From contig JAEWQF010000013.1 in NCBI GenBank assembly GCA_023399295.1, forward strand, positions 1-40,341: a stretch of 40,341 nucleotides of DNA, in the 5' to 3' direction. This document shows positions 35,001 to 40,341 of this stretch, piece by piece (within the stretch, counting starts at the first letter, position 1; each line of letters starts with the position of its first letter). Below the pieces are notes generated by a model. That model was not told the DNA's origin. It was given only the letters and a program-made list of their open reading frames with translations, and ran no database searches. This DNA comes from Bacteroidota bacterium. GTDB taxonomy: Bacteria; Bacteroidota; Bacteroidia; Bacteroidales; Dysgonomonadaceae. The position numbers and the translations under genes were made by a program.

Positions 35001-35455
35001 CACTGTGGGACAACTATCCCACAGCCGTCACCATCCCCCTGACAGGAAAAGCATCGCATGCCTTCCTCCTGATGGCAGGCTCTACCAACCACATGCAGGT
35101 GCATGTTCCCAATGGTGAGGTGCTGGTCACCTATCGCGACGGATCGCAGTCGCGCCTGGAGCTCCGCAACCCGGAGACCTGGGTTCCCATTGAGCAGGAT
35201 CTCTTCGTGGATGAACATGCCTTCCGTCTCTCACACCCGCGACCCTACAGGGTGGGTTTGAAGACTGGAAAGGTGAGTCGCAGCTTCGACGATGTGATAC
35301 CCGCGGATGAAGTTTATGGCCGCTCAATTGATGGGGGAGCCGCCATCATACTGGATCTGCCACTGGAGGATGATAAAGAGCTGAAAAGCATTACTGTGCG
35401 GACCATTGCCAACGAGGTGGTGATCGGACTGATGTCGGTCACGCTTGCAAGATAA
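32063..35455 (+). CDS. DUF4450-type large glycosidase-like protein with six-hairpin domain and C-terminal beta domain
   Basis: 1130 aa from ATG 32063, which is preceded by AATAGGAT and gives the signal MRTLLSLLLLFLFLPPLVSQP. The open frame begins 20 codons earlier without a leader. Residues about 22-300 (WHNKERQLRYTPEGEDFVIVNG, RALYGTNTAFRVETGDLPEF) resemble the DUF4450 domain. About 300-770 is an (alpha/alpha)6 barrel (DAIWDEETAVWQHGAVGWRMPLNGWRAAYTGDAIGWHDRARRHF, NNTQMHHYNMNLVYVDELLWHFNWTGD, PNDDGLYDAYACIWASDA). About 790-1130 is a beta-sandwich end, slightly richer in A/T. Such proteins are known from pectin/rhamnogalacturonan loci, where they are exported. No reaction is assigned. It follows the previous gene after 67 bp and runs up to the GH105 gene. 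Confidence 0.65.
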   Translation: MRTLLSLLLLFLFLPPLVSQPLGSWHNKERQLRYTPEGEDFVIVNGDRKFNRALYGTNTAFRVETGDLPEFGLFMPHMGGNIQLGILREGKSLWLNDAEYVKSIYRPGSRIYEIKDPLLGAGRLTITALALADAEGLILRVEASDLSDGVTLVTLFGGASNRRFSRNGDLGVDDPEAFALRAEACEGNRFAIRDASFRLTYGEGTRSGPLHTMGLFSEGTTLQLGSPYSLNTVSALTRSRVSDNRPLLVAQSPLKGDTVYVVIKADDGKALSQELLSPLFEEAEQKRSAIAGTVKISIPDPYLNTLGGALSIAADAIWDEETAVWQHGAVGWRMPLNGWRAAYTGDAIGWHDRARRHFNGYAASQVTEVAPVIAHPAQDTLLNLTRAEKRWGTPMYSNGYISRNPRNNTQMHHYNMNLVYVDELLWHFNWTGDMAYVKEMWPVLQRHLEWEKRNYDPNDDGLYDAYACIWASDALQYNSGSVTYSSAYNYRANSMMAMIAGMIGEDPKPYKREAEKILKAINSTLWLPHKGWWAEYKDLMGAQMIHPMAGLWTVYHAIDSEIHTPFQAYQATRYIDTSIPRIPVRARGLEDEGYHTLSTTNWFPYSWSVNNVAFAEVGHTSLAYWQAGRSEEAFKLFKSNLLDGMYLGASPGNIGQISFYDAARGECYRDFGDPVGVYSRALVQGLFGILPDAMNERLVIRPGFPANWDYASIETPDLAFDFVREGQTDRYTLNPSFPRELALTLQLQAPYDRIKLITVNGQRVDWSMGQSVGTPVIVIACGLADAYQIEIVWNSKKTATPAIEVTTTQNTPVEIPVEQNIRELYDPQEVLESIKIRNNTIRGTVKGETGHRTLFIRVKEGDLEWWRPVSIEVKAPLIATHDFNWELADKHAHYETVSMDEYLNASVDQIFTNEYLSPRSPFTTLQIPKQGIGEWCHPTLTAAIDDSGLRKASREGVFMTPFGIPFRTPSDESPNIAFTSLWDNYPTAVTIPLTGKASHAFLLMAGSTNHMQVHVPNGEVLVTYRDGSQSRLELRNPETWVPIEQDLFVDEHAFRLSHPRPYRVGLKTGKVSRSFDDVIPADEVYGRSIDGGAAIILDLPLEDDKELKSITVRTIANEVVIGLMSVTLAR

Positions 35456-35521
35456 AACATGTTTTCAAGAAGCATGAGCAGTACCGGCAAACTGTGTGGG
35501 GCCAGGTGCAGAAAACGACAA

Positions 35522-36706
35522 ATGAATAAAACCCTTAACAACAACATGATGTACAAAATGATATCAATCTGTGTGATGACCCTGCTGATGATGCAGGGTG
35601 CAATGGCACAATCGACAGCCATCCGCTTTGCCGAATCGGAGATGAAACGCGCACCGCAGGCGTGGCAGCTCGATCATGGCAAAAGACTCTACTTTGGTTA
35701 CTCACAAGGGGTGGGCACCTTGGCCATGCTGAAAGTGTGGAAAGAAACCGGTGACGACAAGTACCTCGATTATGTGGTGGAGTGGGCCGATACCCTGATC
35801 AACGACCGGGGTGAGATTCACCTCTACAGGGTGGAGACCTACAACATCGACTACATCAACTCGGGGAAGGTGCTGTTTGATGTCTATCGCCAGACCGGGG
35901 AGGAGAAGTACAAGCTGGCCATGGACCGGCTGGTGGATCAGATGAAGCTGCATCCCCGTACCCACGAAGGGGTCTTCTGGCACAAGCTGATCTATCCGCA
36001 TCAGATATGGCTCGACGGGCTCTACATGGGCTCACCTTTCCTGGCCGAGTATGCCGTTACCTTTCACAAACCGGAGCTCATCGATGAGGTGGTGAATCAG
36101 TTTATGGTCACGGCAAGACGCACCTACGATCAGGCTACGGGGCTCTATTATCATGCCTTTGACGAGAGCAGACAGCAGCGATGGGCCAACAAGGAGACCG
36201 GACAGTCGCCCAACTTCTGGGGACGCAGCATCGGCTGGTGGTTCATGGCACTGGTGGACGTGCTCGATTTTATTCCGGCCGATCATCCGCAGCGTCCGGA
36301 GCTGATCGGCATGATCGGGGGGCTGGCCGAGGTGCTGCCCCGCTACCAGGATGAGTCGGGTCTGTGGTACCAGGTGCTCGATCAGGGCGAGAGAGAGGGT
36401 AACTATCTTGAGGCATCGGTCTCCTCCATGTTCATGTACTCCTTTGCGAAAGCAGTGAACAGGGGATACATCGACAGGCAATACCGCGCGGTGGCGGAGA
36501 AAGCCTACGAGGGTCTCATGAGCAGGCTGATCGTGGAAAACGAAGATGGCACGTTGACCCTCACACAATGTTGTTCGGTGGGCGGACTGGGAGGTACTCC
36601 CTATCGCGACGGCAGCTTCGACTATTACATCAGCGAGAAGATTAGAGACAACGATGCCAAGGCCACCGGCCCCTTTATCATGGGCTGCCTCGAGTTGAAT
36701 AAATAA
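35522..36706 (+). CDS. GH105 unsaturated rhamnogalacturonyl hydrolase
   Basis: 394 aa from ATG 35522 (an open frame exists from 35459). In-frame ATGs at 35546 and 35549 are alternatives, and all lead to the signal ending MQGAMAQS. The (alpha/alpha)6 barrel carries GH105 motifs: YFGYSQGVGTLAML, YRVETYNIDYINSGKVLFDVY, YPHQIWLDGLYMGSPFLAEYA with general-acid candidate Asp165, FWGRSIGWWFMALVDVLDF and CSVGGLGGTPYRDGSFDYYISE. The family removes 4,5-unsaturated uronate from the non-reducing end of pectic (rhamnogalacturonan) oligosaccharides by hydration, releasing 5-keto-4-deoxyuronate. That is the substrate of the kduI enzyme encoded in this window. It probably works in the periplasm. Confidence 0.9.
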   Translation: MNKTLNNNMMYKMISICVMTLLMMQGAMAQSTAIRFAESEMKRAPQAWQLDHGKRLYFGYSQGVGTLAMLKVWKETGDDKYLDYVVEWADTLINDRGEIHLYRVETYNIDYINSGKVLFDVYRQTGEEKYKLAMDRLVDQMKLHPRTHEGVFWHKLIYPHQIWLDGLYMGSPFLAEYAVTFHKPELIDEVVNQFMVTARRTYDQATGLYYHAFDESRQQRWANKETGQSPNFWGRSIGWWFMALVDVLDFIPADHPQRPELIGMIGGLAEVLPRYQDESGLWYQVLDQGEREGNYLEASVSSMFMYSFAKAVNRGYIDRQYRAVAEKAYEGLMSRLIVENEDGTLTLTQCCSVGGLGGTPYRDGSFDYYISEKIRDNDAKATGPFIMGCLELNK

Positions 36707-36717
36707 CGATAGATACG

Positions 36718-38418
36718 ATGCAACTATTTTCAAGATTCACCCTTTTACTGTTTGCCCTTTGTCTGTGCTCATCCTGCATTGATGGTGCCGGAAAGGAGTC
36801 GCCCTATGGTTATCTCTATGAGAACCTCCCGTTTGAGATGCCGTTGCTATCACCTCCCACATTTCCCGACTACAGTGTTTCTGTGGCCGACTTCGGGGGA
36901 GTGGGTGACGGTACATCACTGAACACAGGTGCCTTTGCCAAGGCAATGGATCATCTCTCCTCCCGGGGAGGAGGCCGGCTGATTGTGCCTGCCGGTGTCT
37001 GGTTCACAGGCCCCATTGTACTGCAGAGCAACATCAACTTGCATCTGGAGGATCGCTCCATCATCCTGTTTTCTCCCGATAAGGATCTCTATCCGCTGGT
37101 GGAGACCTCCTTCGAGGGGCTGGACACCCGTCGCTGTCAGTCACCAATATGGGGTAAAGATCTGCATAACATTGCCATTACCGGCAGTGGTGCCATCGAT
37201 GGTAACGGCCACTACTGGCGGCCTCTGAAAAAAGATAAGGTGACCGAGAGAGAGTGGGAACGTGCAACTTCGCAGGGGGGAGTGTTCAAGCGTGACGACT
37301 ACTGGATGCCCTCGGCAGCATATCTGCATGGCGACACCACCAGCGATATGAACGTACCGCGTAACCTGAAATCGGAAGAGGAATGGCTGGCCTTGAGAGA
37401 TTTTTTACGCCCCGTGATGGTGAGCCTCCAGAACTGTAAGGATGTCTTTCTTCAGGGTGTCATTTTTCAGAATTCACCCGCCTGGAATATCCATCCGCTG
37501 ATGTGCGAGAATGTGATCATCGACGGTATTCAGGTGCGCAATCCCTCCTTTGCACAGAATGGCGACGGCATCGACCTGGAGTCCTGCCGGAACAGCCTGA
37601 TCGTGAACAGCACCTTCGACGTCGGTGATGATGCCATCTGCGTCAAGTCGGGGAAAGATGAAGATGGCAGACGGCGCAACATGCCTACCGAGAATCTGAT
37701 TGTGGACAACTGTACCGTTTTCAAGGGGCATGGTGGATTTGTGGTTGGCAGTGAGATGTCGGGTGGTGTGAAGAATGTCTCAGTCTCCAACTGTCAGTTC
37801 ATGGGTACCGACGTGGGCCTGCGATTCAAAAGTCGCCGGGGGCGCGGGGGTGTTGTCGAGAACATCTACATCTCCGACATAAGCATGTTCGACATTGCTA
37901 CGGAGCCCCTGCTGTTCAACCTCTTCTACGGTGGCAAGTCGGCTGTGGAGTCCCTTGAAGATGGTGATCAGGTGCCCCAGGAGGAGCGCTTACCACCAAT
38001 AGATGAGACGACGCCTGCATTCCGGAACATCTTTGTGGAACGGATTACCTGCAGGAATGCACGCAGGGCGATGTACTTCCATGGTCTGCCGGAGCAGAAC
38101 ATCGGAAACATCCACATCGAGGATTTTGTAGTACACGCTCGTGAGGGAGCTGAGTTGATAGATTCTGAGGAGATCACATTGAAGAACATTCAGATATTCG
38201 CCGAGTCGGGAGCAGCCCTTAAGTTGTACAATGTACGTAACCTGACCGTTGAGAACCTGATAACGGATCCAGTGGCGGAAACCATCTATCAGGTGAGAGG
38301 AAGCAAAACAGAAAAGATTACCCTCAACCGGGGTGTCGATCAAACATTGATAGGTCCGGAGGTGGAAAAAGATGCGGTGACGTTTGTTACAGAACCTGCA
38401 AAGGCTGAGAGACAATAG
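36718..38418 (+). CDS. GH28 polygalacturonase-type lipoprotein
   Basis: 566 aa with lipoprotein leader MQLFSRFTLLLFALCLCSSC. It is a right-handed beta-helix starting YSVSVADFGGVGDGTSLNTGAFAKAM. GH28 motifs are all present: NGDGIDLE (Asp283), GDDAICVKSG (Asp304, Asp305), GHGGFVVGSEM (His338) and RFKSRRGRGG (Arg369, Lys371). The family hydrolyses alpha-1,4 galacturonosyl bonds with inversion. Exo versus endo action is not certain, but the GHGGFVVGSEMSGG stretch is common in exo-acting bacterial members. It follows GH105 after 11 bp in the pectin-type PUL. A short hairpin (GTGGT/ACCAC, 38419-38433) follows its stop. Confidence 0.88.
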   Translation: MQLFSRFTLLLFALCLCSSCIDGAGKESPYGYLYENLPFEMPLLSPPTFPDYSVSVADFGGVGDGTSLNTGAFAKAMDHLSSRGGGRLIVPAGVWFTGPIVLQSNINLHLEDRSIILFSPDKDLYPLVETSFEGLDTRRCQSPIWGKDLHNIAITGSGAIDGNGHYWRPLKKDKVTEREWERATSQGGVFKRDDYWMPSAAYLHGDTTSDMNVPRNLKSEEEWLALRDFLRPVMVSLQNCKDVFLQGVIFQNSPAWNIHPLMCENVIIDGIQVRNPSFAQNGDGIDLESCRNSLIVNSTFDVGDDAICVKSGKDEDGRRRNMPTENLIVDNCTVFKGHGGFVVGSEMSGGVKNVSVSNCQFMGTDVGLRFKSRRGRGGVVENIYISDISMFDIATEPLLFNLFYGGKSAVESLEDGDQVPQEERLPPIDETTPAFRNIFVERITCRNARRAMYFHGLPEQNIGNIHIEDFVVHAREGAELIDSEEITLKNIQIFAESGAALKLYNVRNLTVENLITDPVAETIYQVRGSKTEKITLNRGVDQTLIGPEVEKDAVTFVTEPAKAERQ

Positions 38419-38472
38419 GTGGTGCATAACCACTAAACGGATGGTATCAAACATTTATAACAATCTACAGAT

Positions 38473-39801
38473 ATGAATTTCAAAGAAACAATCCTTATTT
38501 TGTTATGCACCCTTATGAGTGCTTCCTTATTTGCAAAAGAACGATTTCCCGACGGGACGGTGATCCCCGACTGGTTCAGGGAAGTTGAAGAGGTGAAAAT
38601 TGAACAGCTTGGGAAGATGTACCGGATCACTGAACATGGCGTGGTGAACGATAGTAACCTGCTCCAGACCACAACGATACAAGCTGTCATTGATAAGGCC
38701 CATGCAAACGGTGGAGGTGTGATATGCATTCCCAAAGGAGTGTATCTTAGTGGTGCATTGTTCTTCAAACAGAACACCCATCTCCACCTGGAGGAGGGAG
38801 CAGTGCTGAAAGGAAGTGACGATATCAGCAACTTTCCCATCCTACCGACCCGTATCGAGGGAAGGAGCATCGACTATTTTGCAGCATTGGTGAACGCCGA
38901 CGGTCTAGACGGATTCACCATCTCCGGTAAGGGAACCATCGATGGCAACGGATTGCGTTACTGGAAATCGTTCTGGCTGCGTAGGAGGTTCAACCCCCAA
39001 TGCACCAATCTGGATGAGATGCGTCCACGACTGGTTTTCATTTCAAACAGCAAGAATGTGCATCTCACCGGTGTACGGTTGATCAACTCCCCCTTCTGGA
39101 CCACCCATCTCTACAAGAGTGAGAATGTAAGGTTGTCGCATTTGACTATTTTCGCACCGCGAGAGCCGGTGAAAGCACCCAGCTCTGATGCGGTCGACAT
39201 TGATGTCTGCACCAACGTGCACATCACCAATTGCAACATTTCGGTCAACGATGATGCCATCGCACTAAAGGGGGGCAAGGGACCCAATGCAGACAAGTTG
39301 GAAGAGAACGGTGCCAACCACAACATCATCATCGAGGATTGTACCTTCGGCTTCTGTCACGGCGTGCTCACCTGCGGCAGTGAATCGATACACAACAGGA
39401 ATGTGATTGTACGCCGTTTACATGTGGACCAGGCGGTAAGGCTCCTCTGGTTGAAAATGCGTCCCGACACCCCGCAGAATTACGAATATATTCTTGTGGA
39501 AGATATCACCGGCAATGCCAGCAGTTTCCTATACATCAAGCCCTGGACACAGTTCTTCGATCTACAGGGTGAGGAGAGCATCCCGCTTTCATACTCCAGC
39601 AACGTGACCATGCGCAACATCAACCTCGAGTGCAATCGTTTCTTCGATGTCACCGAGTCGGATCAGTACATCCTGTCGCACTTCACCCTGGAGAACTTAA
39701 ACATTCAGGCACTTCATCCGGAGATCAACAGAGATTTTATCAAGACTTTCAACCTCAAGAATGTGAGGGTAAACGGCAGTTTGGTCAAGAACGTCCGTTA
39801 A
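38473..39801 (+). CDS. GH28-family beta-helix glycosidase with altered motifs
   Basis: 442 aa with signal peptide MNFKETILILLCTLMSASLFA (no lipobox). The beta-helix opens TTTIQAVIDKAHANGGGVICIPKGVYLSGALF. The catalytic region differs from the standard GH28 form: SSDAVDID (residues 237-244) in place of NTDGxD, NDDAIALKGG (Asp260, Asp261) retained, FCHGVLTCGSE (His296) in place of GHG, and LWLKMRPDTPQ (Lys328) in place of RxK. The three acidic residues and the histidine remain, so activity is expected, but on a modified substrate, for example a substituted galacturonan such as rhamnogalacturonan or an unsaturated end. It shares the operon with the preceding GH28 gene (54-bp gap). Confidence 0.82.
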   Translation: MNFKETILILLCTLMSASLFAKERFPDGTVIPDWFREVEEVKIEQLGKMYRITEHGVVNDSNLLQTTTIQAVIDKAHANGGGVICIPKGVYLSGALFFKQNTHLHLEEGAVLKGSDDISNFPILPTRIEGRSIDYFAALVNADGLDGFTISGKGTIDGNGLRYWKSFWLRRRFNPQCTNLDEMRPRLVFISNSKNVHLTGVRLINSPFWTTHLYKSENVRLSHLTIFAPREPVKAPSSDAVDIDVCTNVHITNCNISVNDDAIALKGGKGPNADKLEENGANHNIIIEDCTFGFCHGVLTCGSESIHNRNVIVRRLHVDQAVRLLWLKMRPDTPQNYEYILVEDITGNASSFLYIKPWTQFFDLQGEESIPLSYSSNVTMRNINLECNRFFDVTESDQYILSHFTLENLNIQALHPEINRDFIKTFNLKNVRVNGSLVKNVR

Positions 39802-39810
39802 TGGCAACTG

Positions 39811-40341
39811 CTAGTTGGAAGGATAGAGCGGAGAGAGCCATTGTTCGGGTCCCTCCGCTTTGCTTTGGGCTGCCCAGCGAATACCCCGCTGCATGATCTC
39901 CAGTACTTCGGGCACCTTAAAATCACTTGCCACATGGCCAAGCGAGGAGTAGAAGACCCTTCCCTTGCCAAATGATTTCTTCCATACCACCGGCATCACA
40001 GCACCCGCTATCCAGTCGTCGTGCTCCGCGCTGAAGGTGGTGGTGGCCAGCACCTTCACGTTGGGATCCACATGCATGTAATACTGTTCTGAATGCATGT
40101 CGAAATTGTTCAATCCCATTGTCACAGGATCCTCCCTGTCGGTGATGCTCACTCCATAGTCGATCACATTACCCGGGTGTGCCACCCACTGCCCCCCCAC
40201 CATGTATTGAAAGGCCACGTTGGTGCGGAACGAGTCTCCGGTGCCGCCATGCCATCCGGCCAGGCCGGTGCCGTTGCGCACAGCATTGAGCAGTGCTTTT
40301 TCCTGTTGCGGGGTGATCTCACCCTGGGTGAAGTGCTGGAT
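39811..40341 (-). CDS. ThuA-like family protein, C-terminal part (5' end beyond window)
   Basis: About 176 residues are visible on the minus strand, open to the window edge. The frame continues past the GTG at 40281 to the last base (reading ITPQQEKALLNAV before it), so the true start is outside. The stretch NGTGLAGWHGGTGDSFR, GHPGN-like WVAHPGNVIDYGVSI, FDMHSEQYYMHVDPNVKVLATT, MPVVWKKSFGKGRVFYSSLGH and VPEVLEIMQRGIRWAA is characteristic of ThuA-like (trehalose-utilization-type, class I glutamine amidotransferase-like fold) proteins. These are common in Bacteroidota sugar loci but lack a settled reaction. It converges on the GH28 gene with only 9 bp between the stop codons. Confidence 0.8.
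   Translation of the reverse strand: MQHFTQGEITPQQEKALLNAVRNGTGLAGWHGGTGDSFRTNVAFQYMVGGQWVAHPGNVIDYGVSITDREDPVTMGLNNFDMHSEQYYMHVDPNVKVLATTTFSAEHDDWIAGAVMPVVWKKSFGKGRVFYSSLGHVASDFKVPEVLEIMQRGIRWAAQSKAEGPEQWLSPLYPSN

Noticed and set aside
1..40341. tRNA, rRNA, CRISPR arrays, insertion sequences, attachment sites
   Set aside because: None was recognised by eye. There are no spaced direct repeats, transposase motifs or terminal inverted repeats that would support such a call.

Overview
The window reads as a stretch of a Bacteroidota (most likely Bacteroidales) chromosome carrying two polysaccharide utilization loci (PULs) with a uronate catabolic operon between them. The grounds are a SusD C-terminus, lipoprotein surface glycan-binding proteins, a hybrid two-component system (HTCS), a SusC-type TonB plug, many glycoside hydrolases with lipobox or signal peptides, and intergenic boxes that fit the Bacteroides promoter form (TTTG, about 19 nt, TAnnTTTG). 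Coding DNA is fairly GC-rich. The genus cannot be fixed from this window. No RNA genes, CRISPR arrays, transposases or integrases were seen.

Left region (1-16801, all plus strand): the distal part of a beta-mannan/glucomannan PUL. In order: the SusD tail, two IPT/TIG surface glycan-binding lipoproteins, a GH2 lipoprotein, two GH26 mannanase-type enzymes, a GH130 mannosylglucose phosphorylase, a GPH-family sugar symporter, a GH94 cellobiose phosphorylase, a cellobiose 2-epimerase and a GH5 endoglucanase-type lipoprotein. The inferred flow is: GH26 and GH5 cut glucomannan outside the cytoplasm, the symporter imports disaccharides, the epimerase turns mannobiose into mannosyl-glucose, and the two phosphorylases split mannosyl-glucose and cellobiose into sugar 1-phosphates plus glucose. 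A strong bidirectional terminator (16865-16902) separates this operon from the convergent one.

Middle region (16927-23112, minus strand): a uronate operon transcribed kduI, kduD, a DUF4861 lipoprotein, kdgK, kdgA, exuT-like transporter. It takes 5-keto-4-deoxyuronate to pyruvate plus glyceraldehyde 3-phosphate. A good Bacteroides-type promoter lies in front of kduI, and its -33 box falls in a perfect 13-bp inverted repeat. A 1431-residue HTCS (23284-27579, minus) lies upstream.

Right region (27900-39801, plus strand): a pectin-type PUL divergent from the HTCS: a truncated SusC fused in frame to a headless beta-propeller glycosidase, a six-hairpin glycosidase, a DUF4450-type giant hydrolase, a GH105 unsaturated rhamnogalacturonyl hydrolase and two GH28 polygalacturonases. 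A ThuA-like gene enters from the right edge on the minus strand. The GH28/GH105 products feed the kdu/kdg operon.

The most unusual item is the SusC-glycosidase chimera at 27900-29855. It looks like the scar of an in-frame deletion that removed most of susC, all of susD and the start of a glycosidase gene, unless it is an assembly error. Second is the 31-bp perfect palindrome over the kduI promoter.
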